Positions 47,043 through 59,783 of a stretch of DNA of 64,000 nt are shown here, piece after piece. Both the position numbers and the translations under genes were made by a program. Where the stretch lies: the NCBI GenBank assembly GCA_003415625.1, contig PYIU01000001.1, positions 5,394,746-5,458,745 of the forward strand. Reading direction: 5' to 3'. How positions within the stretch are numbered: the stretch's first letter is position 1; each line of letters begins with the position of its first letter. The DNA is from Aquanectria penicillioides. Taxonomy: Eukaryota > Ascomycota > Sordariomycetes > Hypocreales > Nectriaceae. The notes beneath the pieces are model-generated. The model saw only the letters and a program-made list of their open reading frames with translations, was not told the DNA's origin and did no database searches.

Positions 47043-48443
47043 CGGGTCGTCTTGGTTTTCTTAGCCACTGGGTTTGTCCTTGACCTGGGAGATCAAGGTG
47101 AGACGTTGATGGGCCTTGGTTGCCTCGCCGTTTGCGCGAATCAGGATGAGCTATTCCATCTTCCTGGCGGGCTGTTCGGCATCTAGGTATTATGGATTTG
47201 CCCCATCCAGCATCCGGCTTGCTGGAGGCCTAGTAAACCAGAGGCCTGGGCAATCGGGGCTTGAGTCTGAGGCAGTGTGGCTTCACGGGTGTTGCGGACT
47301 TGGAGCGGGACGCATTTCTGCAAGTGAGGCGTGGGTAACTAATGGTCAAGTGGATAAAGAGACGTGAGACATTGGGACGCCAGCGAAGATGAGGTTTTAG
47401 GTAGAATGAGACGTGGGACAGTGTTGGAACCAGAGATTCGTTTTTGTTATGTGTGTGTTTTTCTTTTTGACTCGCCTACGGGTTCAGATACACGGGAGCT
47501 AATAGGTGAGAAGATGTCGAAGGAATAAGACACAAATTAATGATGAGATTTTCTTTTCCCAAGTTGGGCGTTGGTTAGAATGTCTGGCGTCAGAATGACC
47601 TCGAGATGCGACATGTACGTTGATCTAGGGGATGCATGTGGGTGTCTTGCAAAGGTTCCGGCACAGTTCGATTCAGATCAGCAGCTGTTGGGAGCTGCCA
47701 CAGCCAGCACTCAAGGGAGCGCAGAAATGAGCATCGCCGCCATGGGAGCACAATCATTTCCATGCAGGAACCGTCGGAGCAGAGTGTCATTGTAGCGATC
47801 CCGTCAAAGCCAAACAGCGGCCGTGGCCAGCCTGCATGACAGTGGCCACCGTGCAATAAAAATGCGAACGGCCTGGCAGCCATCCGGGCTCGGACAGCAA
47901 TAACAACGTCAAGTACTCACACGGCGGCGGCATGCACGCACGCACAACGCACGTACAGGTGGAGATGCAAGTTGCAGTAGTTTGATAAACCTACGGCTGC
48001 AGCGTAAAAGAGCGAGCCTTGGAGAAGAGTGCGTGCTGCTGGCTCCCTACAGCCCAGAGCCCACAGCCCCTCTTTTCTTGTCTTTGTGCAAAGCGGCAAT
48101 ATGGAGATGATTTTGTTTTGATGAGAAGGAAAAAAAAAAAAAAAAGGCCTGAGTAGAGTGATGGAAGAAAGGTGTGGTGTGAACAAGAGGTATCCCTGTT
48201 TCGAAGGGAGTGAGAGAGGCCATTCCTCGTTAGGGAGCTGCCGGAATGAGATGGAATGCAGGGAGCTCCAATCGAGATTTGGCATTCGAATACGCATTTG
48301 GCTACTAGAAATAGTTGAAGATGCAAGAGGTTTCATTCTCCATACAATGTTCTTTGAATGAATGTCTCATCTCGAAAGGAAGGGAGAGAGAGAAGCCACT
48401 CGTAAATTACTGGCAAAGACATCAGAGACAAGAGGGACAGGGA

Positions 48444-48485
48444 CAAGACAAGGCAAGACAAGACAAGACAAGGCAAGGCAAGACA
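48444..48485. repeat. CAAGA/CAAGG pentanucleotide repeat
   Basis: About eight five-base units alternating CAAGA and CAAGG. Confidence 0.85.
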
Positions 48486-49876
48486 GAGAGATGGGGCCTG
48501 GTGGGCGAAGCTGAAGAAAAAAAAAAGGGTTCGCCTCACACCAGATTATGTCAGCCGACGCACGCTGCATGCGCCTCGGTAAGAAACGAGCAGCATGTAG
48601 TTACCGCAGGGCAGGGCGGCAGAGCACATAGAACTACTGCAGTCCGTAATTAACGACAGTGCCCGTAATATCTTTAAGGAGATGAACCGGAAGGATTCTG
48701 TCATTTGCAGGACATGCACGATGCTGACTATAATAACTGCACCCACAACACTCCCATGGCCAATTTGCCAATTCCGCCGTAAAATGCCATGCGAACAGGT
48801 GTTGGGTGCATCATCATCTCAAATCGAATATGCCAAACCTGGAGTCCTTGTACCCCGAAATGCCCAAAAAAAAAAAAAAAAAAACTACACGCACACCAGG
48901 CCAAGTTGGTAACCGTAATAGCAACGGGGGCGGAGGGGAGGGGGTTTGAGAAGCAAGGCTGGTGTTTAATTGGGGATTACTGTCTTATTTATTTTTAAAA
49001 GGCAGAAAAAACACACACATCAAACCAGAGCCTGTGAACAGGGACCCTGATCGACAACCGGACCTCCCTACTGGGGGATCTAACATGCCATCTTTCCTAG
49101 GTAGCCCCCCAGTGCGCGGAGCATCGGCGAGCCCCTGCGCCGGCGTTCTGGCCTCGGGGGAGCGACAGCGACGGCAGCGTGTCGGCCCAGGGTGAGCGAA
49201 TCCACCCAAACGTCTGGGCTGTCAATGATCCATGGGCCATCCCGTGGCAAAATTGGGTCCGGCAATCCCTCAATTAATTCATCACGAGTAGTTAATTTGC
49301 GGAGCCCGCGAGAAGGCAAAAAAAAAAAAAAAAAAGTATACTATTTTCATCATGGCTTTGTTTGTTGTTATTCTCCCCCCCCCCCCACTCCTTTGCTTTG
49401 CCCTATTTGGTTCGGCTGTCGAGAAAGGAGAGCTCCTGGCTTCGGCTTTTTGCCTCCCTTGGCCGTTTTTTTGGTACCTTTCTTTTTTTTTCTTTTTTCT
49501 TTTTACCCCTTGAATTGCGCTTCCCAGCTGGAATGTAAGACAAAGTAACGAGCCACCCGAATGCCTCTCTGAAGGAGCAGCGTTGCGCAATCAAAAGGGA
49601 GGCGCCGCGAGTGGGCTGTGGCGTGCGTGTTTTCTTGCTCCATGCCTGTTCCTGGATTCTCCAGCGGCCACCAAATTTCATTTTAGCCTTGCTTTCGTCG
49701 ATTATTGTCTCCATGCCTCAGCTCCGATGGTCGTGGTCGTGGTGACGACTGATCTGGCGGAGGGATCTTGTCGGAACGTAAGAGGGGGAACACACGGACT
49801 TCGACCCCACCAATCTGACAAGTGGTTTGAAATGTCCAGCGGCATATGCGTGGCTATTGGACATTGGAGTTGGTTC

Positions 49877-49917
49877 GGGACTGGGGCTCCTGGGACTGGG
49901 GCTCCTGGGACTGGGGG
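49877..49917. repeat. 15-bp tandem repeat
   Basis: Nearly three copies of GGGACTGGGGCTCCT. Confidence 0.85.
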
Positions 49918-52300
49918 AGCCCATGGAACACCAGCTGGGTGGGGGGACCTGAGGGATGGATGGATGGATTGATCTCATGGATCATGGATCTTGCTATAGG
50001 ATGGGATGGGAAACCCTGCCTTTGTGACAGATGGTGACATGAACTGGCACACAAGAAAGCGGGGCTCCAGCAACGGCGCGCTCGAGGCAAGGGTAAAAGA
50101 AAAAAAAAAGAAAAAAAAAAGAGTGACGACAAACCACTTTGTATCGCTCTCATTGCGCATCTGGCAAGACAACATGCACTGTGGTGCGATGCGGCACGGC
50201 GCATCGGCGGGGAGTTCTGTTCAGCTCCCGAGGTCTGGCCATTGGCCACGCACCAAGTTTTCCCTCTTTTGGAACCCCGAGGCTTTTGGCTTCCTAGCGG
50301 CGCGGCGCTGTCGTGATCAACAAAGGGATTATTTAGTAAGGTTACGGCAGATCAGAAGCCACCTCGGCCTGCGACTCGGCCAGGGTTTCCCGTCTCGCCA
50401 AAGAAAGATCGACGCGGAAGGAAAACAAGGAGGAGGACACCAACCAAAAAAAAAAAAAAAAAGTATTGGTCTTTTTCAGACTGCCGCTCCGAGGCTGTAC
50501 CGGCGGATTAGTCCCTTCCTAGGAATGGCTTGCTTATGACCTCGCTCGTAAAAACCGGTTGGTCCTCTCATTCTACTTCTAGTCATCACACGGCGTCGGC
50601 CTGAGTGGAGGTAAAAGGCGTCATGATGATGAGGTGGGAGATGTTTAGGCCCAGTCTGGCTTGATATCACGGACCTTGCTTGGCTTTAGTTTTGCACAAC
50701 TGGCAATTGGGTGGGAAGCATAGGCTACTCTGACATTGTGGTGCACCTGTCGGTCGCAGGAAGCAGGCAATATGTCATGTGACATAACACAACGTTTGGG
50801 AATTCATCTTATCATGTCTCCTTCAGCGGCTTGGCCTTTCAGAGATACTATCGAGGCATTGTTTTGTTTTCGTTTCCCCTCTTTTTCTTTACTTCCCTTT
50901 TGCTGTGCTCCGGCAAAGCAGATTGCCCTTTCAGCAGCGAATTGCGCGCGAGGTGCGCAAGGGCAGGGCAGTGGAGCAGACATGAACAGAGGCAAGATGA
51001 AGGGGCACTTGCGTTGCGTTCACAACCTAGCTGCTTGTCCTCGCCGGCTCTCCCGTGCCTCGGAGGGTCAAGGATGATAAATCCTTCAAGGTGAAAAATC
51101 ACGATGAGGCCTAAGAGGGGAGGGGGACTTGGATTATCGCGCGATTTATGTGTCTTTAAAGAGAGTTAAAGGGGGGTCCTTGCTTAATCAAGATGTGGTT
51201 ATTGCTGTTTGCTGAATAGAGCGTGCATCCATATGGAGTATGTAGGCAAAATACAAGGTAGTGATAGAAACAAACACAGACACAGGAAGCGGGAATGAGA
51301 GGTGAGATACGAAAAGGGAGGATGCCAATTACCTCCAAGCACGTTTTTTTTTTCTCTTTTGATCTTGCTCCTTTTCCTTATTGCAATTTGGACCTCTTTC
51401 TCCTTCCTCACATCTTTCTTTTCATTCCTGATCCGGTTGCGTTGCGTTTATTTTTTATTCCTTGCTTTTTCTGCGGTGATTTCCCCTCATCTATCATCAC
51501 GTCCGCACCGGCCAACCAGTGAACGAACAGGTGCCTCAATGCAGCCTTCACTTAGTTCGTCCTGTCACTTTCTTTTTCTTCTTTGACTGATACCGGCCTC
51601 GATTTTGAGGGCGGCGCATAGTCGCAAAGACGCAAAAAGGAAAAAGAAAAGAAAAGAAAAGAAAAACAGAGCCGAAACGAGGCCCCCGGACACGCCAAGA
51701 AAGCGCAAAGAAGGAGAGGTTGAGGATTCAAGGTTCGATGTGCCTGGCATATCCACCGTTAGCCAGTCAGCACAAAGCGCACCAATACCTGTATGTTGAT
51801 ACCTTTTCACTCACTACTCTTTTCATCCCATCTCGCAATTGGACTCTCGCAATACGGGGCCACATCATACAGCACTCCACGTCCCAGTTCCAACAGTCCC
51901 ATTCGACGAATATTTCCCGCCTTCAGATGCAATGCCCCCCCAATCTCCAACCTCGAATCCTTCCTGCTGCAAGTGCAAGCAAATGAGCAGCCCCCCGTTG
52001 CATTGCATCTCATTCCCATACCCGTTCTCCGATGCCCCAATTCAGATCTGATACTAGCCCCTTCCATCCTTTTCCTCCGCCCTTGCAAGCCGGTTCCTCC
52101 CCTCGCACGCGCGCCAACCCCTGGCCGACAACCTGCTGTTGAGGGTGGTCTGGTGCCCGAACGGGATGGGAATGGTATGTTGAGTCTGGTATGGTCGAGT
52201 GGGCTGGCGGGCGTTGGCTCGGCATGCATGCGACATTGGCCTGCGTCGTACCTTTCTCCTCACAGGATGCATCGCACAACGCGACGCAACTCAACTGAAC

Positions 52301-52330
52301 GCAACGCAACGCAACGCAACGCAACGCAAG
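52301..52330. repeat. GCAAC pentanucleotide repeat
   Basis: Six copies of GCAAC, the last with one change. Confidence 0.85.
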
Positions 52331-52421
52331 GCGATGCAAGCACGGTCACACTCTACACCACACATACATACAAACAAGCTATTGCAACAGTAGCTAGGAA
52401 CACACTCTAAACTGCCCACAA

Positions 52422-52467
52422 CCATCCATCCATCCATCCATCCATCCATCCATCCACCCATCCACCC

Positions 52468-52506
<39 letters not shown>
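52422..52506. repeat. Compound CCAT / AATC tetranucleotide array
   Basis: A run of CCAT units (to about 52468, with two CCAC variants) passes directly into a run of AATC units to 52506. Confidence 0.88.
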
Positions 52507-52887
52507 CAGCCAACCATCCACACCTCTTTTGCACTCGCTCTACACGCACCCGCGCACCCGCTACCATCCAAACCTTGGAACCCACCTGCGGCCCAGCAGG
52601 CGCACTCTAGCTCCAGCACTGGACTGGAGGTACCTAAAACGTGCCAGGCCGGGGCTAACAAAGCCGCCGAGCAAGGTAGGCAGCAGTCACACACCTGGCG
52701 CAACCCCTAGGTACAATACAGCACTAACGCCCGCTGTAACCGGGACTAGCTCGCCGCCCCACGCCAACCAAGTCGACGCCGACGCAACTCGCCCTGGTGT
52801 GGTGCAGCACAACTCGGCCTGCCAGCCTGCCAACGAGCAACCAGAGGCTCAATTCACCTCCAAGGATCATTCGGCAGCGCTACCAGC

Positions 52888-53059
52888 ATGGACTCGTCTA
52901 TTACGGCGACAGACGCCATCAGAGGGCGAGGGCCCTCCAGACGAGCCCGCTCCGCCACCAGGTCCGCTAAGGGGACAACAGGAAAGCGGTCGAGCATCGG
53001 CATAAGCTCTAATAACAAAGCATTTTGGGCCATGGCCACATTGACCAGCGCCAGCTACA

Positions 53060-53145
<86 letters not shown>

Positions 53146-53404
53146 AACGACAACAACAACAACAACAAGATCAACAATAACAACAACAACAATAATAATA
53201 AGAATACTAACAACAACAACAACAACAGTTCCAGCGGTGGAAGCAGCACGAGCTCCAGCTCCGGCGGCGCCATCAGCAACGACAAAAGGAATAGTGAGCG
53301 CAGTAGCAAGGGCCGCCGCTTCAGCGTTGTCGGCGTCAGCTTCAAGGGCCGGCCAGCCACGACGACAACTTCGAGGCCAGCTTCATCAGCTCAGCCCTCT
53401 TCGG
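52888..53404 (+). CDS. Possible exon encoding an Asp/Asn homopolymer region (unproven)
   Basis: An ATG-initiated open frame from 52888 has a basic N-terminal part (RRARSATRSAKG), then a 28-Asp run from the GAC repeat, then Asn-rich and Ser/Gly-rich stretches, then RSSKGRRFSVVGVSFKGRPA. It reaches a strong splice-donor-like GTAAGT at 53405. It could be a separate gene or an upstream exon of the SYLF/Ysc84 gene, but a stop lies in that gene's frame at 54281-54283 and I found no acceptor that convincingly joins them. Repeats can hold a frame open by chance, so the call is weak. Confidence 0.25.
53062..53145. repeat. (GAC)28 trinucleotide repeat with AAC-rich extension
   Basis: 28 perfect GAC units, followed to about 53226 by AAC/AAT units. 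It lies in an open frame that reads Asp then Asn. Confidence 0.93.
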
Positions 53405-54895
53405 TAAGTCCGACTTTTCCTCGATACTGTCTGTCGGCCTTTCAATCTTTGCGCTTCTCCTCTTTCCATTCCCCCCTCCTGGTCGGTCGGTCGGTTTATG
53501 GCCTCTCTCTCTCGCTCTCTTTGTTCGTGTCTGCTTTTCTTTTCCCATTGGACTCTCTCTTTATCCCGACCCTCGTCTGGTCTCGTCTACATGGAACTCG
53601 ATCCAGCAAACAGCTCTACCCCCACTCCACTCCAACTCACATCACACACCTTTCGCTCGCACACTCCCTCCTTCCCTCCTGACCCCATTTTTTACGCCTT
53701 CTTTCGGTCATCCCATCCCATCCTTTCCGATCCCATGGGCCCCCAAAAGGGCTGTGGGCGTCCAATGGTACCTTTGGCCCAAGCTGACGACACGGGACGC
53801 CAACCGGTACCGTTGTACCCCCGTACCGTCCGTACCTGAACCGAACTGAACTGAACCGAACTGAACTGAACTGAACCTGAGCCCACCTTGCCCACTACCT
53901 TGTCCACACTTGCGCTCGTTGTGACGCCTCAGCCCAGTCCGAGTCCCAGTTCTAGCCCGGTTTTCCCTTGTCTCCTTCGTCGCTTGGGGTCCCTTCGCGG
54001 CCGGGTCCCTCTCACTCGCATCTGCACGCTCTCTCTCTCTCTCGCTCACACTCTCACTCTCATCTTTCTCTCTTGGTCCGACTAGGGGTGGCTGGCCGAT
54101 CGTCTCTTCCTCCCCCCCTCCTCTCCACTTAATACTTCCCCTTCCCTCCACTCGCTCCTCCCCATTCCCATGCCTCCCGGGTTCCCATGACTCTATTGCT
54201 CCATTGCTCCATGGCTGGCTGGTTCAATGGCCCACGTCACCCATCGTCGCTGACAGGTTTCTAACCGTTGCTACTACTACTAGCATCTCCTCCCGGCTCG
54301 GCACCACCAAACTTCCACTCATCTTCCTACTGCCTCTTGTGCCTCACCGTGGACCACAACTACGAACTTGGTCGCAACCTCCCCCACGGCCACTATCACG
54401 ACATTCTCGCCTCCGGCCGATACCACTGAGAGCGCCGGTCACAGCGCCCACCTGACGCACACCAACGCCTACGACCGCGACCGCCACGGTCCCTTCTTCT
54501 ATCACGCCCAAGGCCCTCGGCCCCCAGCGGCGGCGCACGCGGCGCACACCAACTCGACTAGCACCACCTTGAAGCCTGTCATCCCGTCGCCGTCTCTCTC
54601 CGAACAGAGCACCGTCGCCGTCTCCGCTGCCCCTTCAGCATCATCGCCTCACTTCTCCGCCACCTCCGCGCCCAACTCTTCCTGGCCGATCCCGACTCCA
54701 CCATCCTCCTCCTCCTCGTCAACATCATCATCGTCGCCTTCCCTCTCCTCGTTGAGAGCGAGTTTCAACAGACACGCCTACGAGCCTAACTCTCTCACCT
54801 CTCCAGCCCTAAGGCACCCACCGCCTCTCCCCGTCCTCTCTGTCGTGCCCCCGCCTGGCCCAGACAGAGGCGACGGAGAGGCAAGACGGTCCGCG
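53405..54895. other. C/T-rich leader region of the SYLF/Ysc84 gene
   Basis: About 1.5 kb, strongly C/T-rich on the plus strand up to 54250, with CT microsatellite-like stretches near 53505-53525 and 54028-54065. From 54284 to 54895 the frame of the downstream gene is open and Ser/Pro/Thr-rich but has no ATG, so I treat it as leader. Confidence 0.5.
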
Positions 54896-57376
54896 ATGCA
54901 GCGCGTATCCTCGCTGCTCCCCTCGTGGGACAAGAGGAACTCGACCAATCGCACTGGCTTCTTCGGCTGGTCCTCTAACCGTGCTAGCACTGGTCCGACC
55001 TCTATCCCCTCTCCCAGTGCCTTGGCCAAAATCAACACTGCTGCTGCAAACGCCAATTCTCGAATTAGCATTGCAAGCGGCCGAATTCAACGAGAAGCCT
55101 TTTGGCCTGCAACCCTCGATGGTGAATGCGAAAAGGCTGCTCGAATTCTCAAGTCCTTCTCCAGTTTGTCCCCTCTCTCCCCCATGGCCTGCCTTGAAAT
55201 ATTGACAACTAACTAACCTTTCTCAGCCGATGGATACCTAGCTCCCGTGGAAGATGACGACACCCAACCCGAGTCCGCCGATCCCCAGGCACCTGTGCAA
55301 GTAACGAAAAAGATCCCCCGTCGCATTATCCAGAACGCCGCTGGAATCGCTATCTTTACATGTATGCGCAGTGGCTTGTGGATGACTGGCTCGGGCGGCT
55401 CGGGTATCTTGATTGCTAGAAAATCAGATGGTACCTGGTCTCCGCCCTCTGGCATTATGCTTCACACGCCCACCCTTAGCTTCATTATCGGCGTTGACAT
55501 TTACGATTGTGTTCTCGTCATTAATAACCTGGCCGCCCTCGAGTCAATAACGAAGCCCCGAGTCACCCTCGGTGAAGACATAGGGTTGACCAGCGGACCC
55601 CTGGTCTCTCTAGATTCAGACGAGTCGCACATCCGATGGAAAGACTTGGGCAACACTGTTTTAACTTACATGAAGTCGCGTGGTCAAAGCCAATTGGTGA
55701 ACCTGAACGGCTGTATCTTGGCCGAGCGAGGAAATGAAAACGAGCGCTTCTACGCAAGCCCTGTCTCCCAAATGGACATCCTTGCCGGCAACGTGGCGCG
55801 AAACGTCGAAGAAACGGAGCCCCTGTTTGAGGTTATTAAGATGGCCGAGGGCAGATCAGACTACGACGCCGCCGTTGTTAATCAGATTGCTATTGAGCCT
55901 GCTCCAGGTGATGCTTTGATCGCCACTCCCAAGACATCGAGCCCTGCTTCGCCCCGCACCGCTTTTGGCATTCCTAATGCCGACGACCCCGATCCTTTTG
56001 GCGTCCTAGCTTTAGAAATGGCCGGTCTCGAAATTAGAGAGGCCGGAACCCGATTGCGACCTACCAGCAGCCAGTTCGACTTCAACCCCGTCCCGACTAG
56101 CCCGGCCTTCTCCAAGTTTAGTAGGCAAAGCCTGGACAACTTCGTTCCCAAGAGCAACCGCGCAAGCTTCATGTCTTCGCGCACTGTCAAGAGCCAGATG
56201 ACAGATGCAGGAACACAAACAGATGTCGGGAACACCCCCGATACAACGCCAAGCCCTAGCCGAAGTGAAGACGGATACGGCCGTGCCTCCCCCACACAAA
56301 TCCCCGAGGTGACAGAGGAAGAGGAGGAAGTGGATTACACAAAGGTTGACCTGACCCCCTTGAAGCACCTTAGCAGCACACCCCAGACCCCCGTCAATGT
56401 TACCAGCCAGGGTACCACCACAGTGGAGCAAGACACCCTCAAGGTGGAGCGGGATGATACCGACAAGGCGTCTAGCAACTACGAAAACGAAGACGATGAC
56501 GACGACGAAAACAACTCCGACGCTGAGGACAAAGACAGCGGGGAGGCTGATGATGAGGACGACCTTGATGACGAAGATGAGGATGACGAAGAGCCAGTCG
56601 TGTTCGAGGTTGCAGCCGTGCAACCCGCCAGAACCCAGGCTGTTGCCTCGCGGGTGATTCACGTGAAGGGCAACATGGTGACGATCCCCAAGAGGATCCC
56701 TCCCCCTCTACCTATGAGGAGCCCGGCGAGGACTTCTCGATCAAGTAAGACGGAGATTGGCGACGTCAGTCACCTCAGGAGCCCTCTCCGACAAGAATTT
56801 GGCGACTCCGATGAGAAGTCTGACGAAGAGACACCAGCCAAGGGTCCCTCTTCGCCGTATCTCAAGCCCGTCGAGATCAAGATTGCATCCACCCAGTCCG
56901 AGAAGAAGGCTGGGTCGATCAAGTCCGTCGAGGACAAGTCCGAAGCAGAGGCCGAGGCCGCCCCCATGGAGAAGGCCAAAACTGAGGAGTCCAAGTCGAT
57001 TGAAGGAATCAAGGCCAGCGATGTCGCTACTGCTGAGCCTGCCGCTCCTCCCAAGAAAACCGACTCCAAGAGCATCGTCGAGTCCTCCATGGACATCCCT
57101 CAGCTCGAGCACTCTGACAGCTCCGAGTCGCTCTCCAAGAAGCACACCTCGTCTATCTACACCGGTGCCACCGAGGACCGTTGGAGCATGGATGGATCCT
57201 CTCTCACAACACCTACCTCCGACCGACCTTTCTCTGTCATTGAGGATGTTGCTGAGGACGTGACTCCCCGAAAGCCAATCAAGGACACCGAGCAAATCGA
57301 GTTGAACGAGAAGTATGATGAACTAGAAAAGATTGGGTCGAAAGAAGCGACACCCAACACAATCGCAGTTGCATAG
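54896..57376 (+). CDS. SYLF-domain (Ysc84/Lsb-like) lipid-binding protein
   Basis: Predicted phosphoinositide- and actin-binding protein acting at endocytic sites, like yeast Ysc84. Exons 54896-55163 and 55227-57376 (intron 55164-55226, GTTTGT...TCAG, with CTAAC branch-like sequence) give 805 residues. ATG 54896 is the first ATG in the frame and begins the conserved MQRVSSLLPSWDKRN. The SYLF domain runs from about residue 70 to 300: QREAFWPATLDGECEKAARI, IPRRIIQNAAGIAIFTCMRS, GSGGSGILIARKSDGTWSPP and IMLHTPTLSFIIGVDIYDCV. The rest is low complexity with a strongly acidic segment at about residues 505-550 and Ser/Lys/Glu-rich repeats. No SH3 domain is present, unlike yeast Ysc84; this matches the filamentous-fungal form as I recall it. 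The donor GTTTGT is unusual. Confidence 0.88.
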
Positions 57377-58868
57377 ACAACTTTGAAAACAAGAACGAAA
57401 TGACGAATTTTACACGGCAGACGGATCACGGCGTAAAAGCTGAGTTATTACCGGAGATGGTCATCTTTGACGACCCCGTGTATCCTGAGAGAAGCTGTTT
57501 TTACTTTCATGTCAATAGTTTGGCGGCGGCGTATGTTACGGACAGGTTCAATTTAGGGGCACTTCGTCCCCGATGGCGTTTGGTCGGAAACATTATTATG
57601 CATCTGCATACTCGGGTAGCACAAGAGCTGAGATTAGCTCATGGAGGTCATTTTGATGAGATGAATGGGAAAGAGATATTGATACAGCGCCGTGTGACGT
57701 AATGGAACACAAGGCCACATGTAGGGATGATGGGATCATTGGGAGCGGTTGATCTGTACTAGGAGTTTGATGTTGCCTGTCCAGATGCTCGAAAAAGACG
57801 AGCCTTCCGCCGGCGCACTATCTTTTAATGTCGTTGTTGAATATAACCTGGACTACACGCAAGTGTAGTGGTGTAATTGCGATCCATTAGAGGACGTTGA
57901 ACTAAGCTTTTTGCACCGCCAAAGCATGAGATTGTACCTATCCTAAGCCCAAGCCACCTCCTGATGGAAGGAATGTAGATGAAAGTTTAAAGCCTCCAAG
58001 CTGTCCTTGAACAGGAAAAGCCAAGGCCCCAGATGTTGCTACGTATGCCTGGTTGATCGCCATGGGTCAGGCTTCCAGCACTATTTGAGAGACTTATTAG
58101 ACGACCGGGTATACTCCGTATAGTACAAGCAAAAGATGCCGAATATGTTCAGTAGCATCCGGGATTTTTTGTCCTCGCAGTCTTAACATCCGATGCATGC
58201 ATCCGGCGTTATGCAGCTCATCATCCCCCCTCCATGTCGGCATGTGGTCCGGATGCACCTCGTGGCAACTCAGCAGTAGCTCGAGTTGGTCGCTGGATGG
58301 GCACCCGCCGTCGGGTATGCGTACCCGGGGTGTTGTGATCTCTGGGCAATGCATAATGGTGGCTGCGTGCAAGTGGGTGAGTGAGTTGGCCAATATCTCT
58401 CCACATCAGATACGGATACACTGAGTGTTGTGGCGGCGGTCATTTTTCGGAGGGGCAGAACATGGGTACACCATGTTATTTTTATTTTTTATTTTTTTTT
58501 CCCCTCCGTGGTTGCAGAGCAACAACCCGCAAGGGAAAGAAAAAAGAAAACATCCTCGTTGGCGGGATGGGGTTTCAGCTCTCCAGCATACTTGCATGGC
58601 AAGGTATGTAGACACCTGGGGGGGGTAAAACAAGACGAGTACAGTATACTCATGGGTTAGCTTAGTGGCTATTGACCCGAGCGACAGGGTTGCACCTTTA
58701 ACGAAATAGATTCTGAGCTAGCCAGAGAGATATGTGCCGTCTTGGCAGTTTCTTCATATTCTGTGTATGGTTTTGGAAATACGTAAGGAATCAAAAATAA
58801 GGCCAAAAAAGTATATCGGATATTCAAAAAAGAAAAAAAAAACCCTAATGGAAATAAACTCCAAAGCT
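57377..58868. other. Convergent 3' regions of the SYLF gene and the DUF2293 gene
   Basis: 1.5 kb between convergent stops. A 100-codon open frame at 57400-57702 sits just after the SYLF stop without recognisable features. A small hairpin (CTACAC / GTGTAG) lies at 57853-57868. No gene supported. Confidence 0.55.
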
Positions 58869-59783
58869 TCAGTCGCTAAGCCATATCGTTTCAAAGTCAT
58901 CGCCGTCCTCTTCGGAATCGTCCAGAGAGCCATCCAGACTATCATCGTATAAACCCTCCGGGTCGTATTCATCGTCGTCCACATTGCCATCTGAACTTTC
59001 AGAGTCATCCTCGTCGTCCGGGAAGTCTTGCAGCACTTCGAAACGCGTTTCGTCTGGGTTGCTCAGACGGGCTGATGTCCGCGTCGGCCTTGGGTGGTCA
59101 TTCTTTTGGGGCAGGGGCCGTTGCTCGACATGCTTTCGGCCATGTGGGCGTTTGCTCTGTGCGTCTGATGAATCCTTGCTCTTTGGGGCCTTGGACCTCC
59201 TAGCCTCCATCTTTCGTTTCCTCCTCGACTGATTTGCCTCCCGTGAGCCTCTCCATTGTGCCAGAATCCGCATCATCTCGCCTTTGATGGCGTCGCGGGC
59301 CTTTTCCCTGCTCATCGGTCCTCGCACCAATGTTTCGTATTTGGTATGGCAGTGTCGAATATGGGCTGTCACGGCCAGTTGCGCTCTTTGATCCACGGTC
59401 AACAACTTGGTACGCCCAACTCGCCCACTTCTTTTCTTCAGTGCCCGTTTAATAACCTTCTGGAGCTCTTCCCCGGGGATCCTGGGGAGTAGTCTCCTGA
59501 TTGCCGATTCAAATTCCTTCTCTGTTGCGCCGTCTCGTCTTTGAACCTCGTGCCGCCTTCGGTCTCTTGTGGCCCGTTCCTCCTCTCGAACCTCCTTCAG
59601 AATCCATATTGGTGCTCGAAGACCGGTTGTGTTGCTTTTTTCCGTAACAACATAGAGCTTCTTATTCGCGGCATGCGTTTGTCGGCGGACATTTGCCGTC
59701 AGGTAGGCGTTGCCCTTCTTCAGGAAGCCATACCCTTTGGGCATGGGCGTCCGCGGGGTGACAACGGTCTCTTTGGGTGGCAT
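58869..59783 (-). CDS. DUF2293 domain protein
   Basis: Single exon, 304 residues; function unknown. The N-terminal MPKGYGFLKKGNAYLTANVR and the block ATEKEFESAIRRLLPRIPGEELQKVIKRALKKRSGRVGRT (about residues 85-125), followed by LAVTAHIRHCHTKYETLV, match the fungal DUF2293 family as I recall it. Residues 190-235 are Arg/Lys-rich, a likely nuclear localisation region, and residues 255-304 are strongly acidic (DDEDDSESSDGNVDDDEYD). The charge pattern suggests a nuclear or nucleolar protein, which is inference only. It is divergent from ARP9 across 1.2 kb. Confidence 0.82.
   Translation of the reverse strand: MPPKETVVTPRTPMPKGYGFLKKGNAYLTANVRRQTHAANKKLYVVTEKSNTTGLRAPIWILKEVREEERATRDRRRHEVQRRDGATEKEFESAIRRLLPRIPGEELQKVIKRALKKRSGRVGRTKLLTVDQRAQLAVTAHIRHCHTKYETLVRGPMSREKARDAIKGEMMRILAQWRGSREANQSRRKRKMEARRSKAPKSKDSSDAQSKRPHGRKHVEQRPLPQKNDHPRPTRTSARLSNPDETRFEVLQDFPDDEDDSESSDGNVDDDEYDPEGLYDDSLDGSLDDSEEDGDDFETIWLSD

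Larger units (their letters stand above)
47043..52887. other. Repeat-rich gene-poor interval, part 1
   Basis: No recognisable gene in 5.8 kb. It holds A16-A19 runs (48130-48145, 48866-48884, 49318-49335, 50446-50462), a C12 run (49375-49386), a pentanucleotide repeat (48444-48485), a 15-bp tandem repeat (49877-49917) and the tetra- and pentanucleotide arrays at 52301-52506. Open frames cross these repeats and lack domains. Confidence 0.6.

Noticed and set aside
52301..52506. CRISPR-like regular repeats
   Set aside because: These are uninterrupted 4-5 bp microsatellites without spacers, in a eukaryotic genome.
54368..54895. N-terminal extension of the SYLF gene
   Set aside because: The frame is open, but its first codon is TTG and there is no ATG before 54896, where the conserved start MQRVSS lies.
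57400..57702. 100-codon open frame after the SYLF stop
   Set aside because: Lies in the probable 3' UTR and shows no domain, splice pattern or membrane segment.
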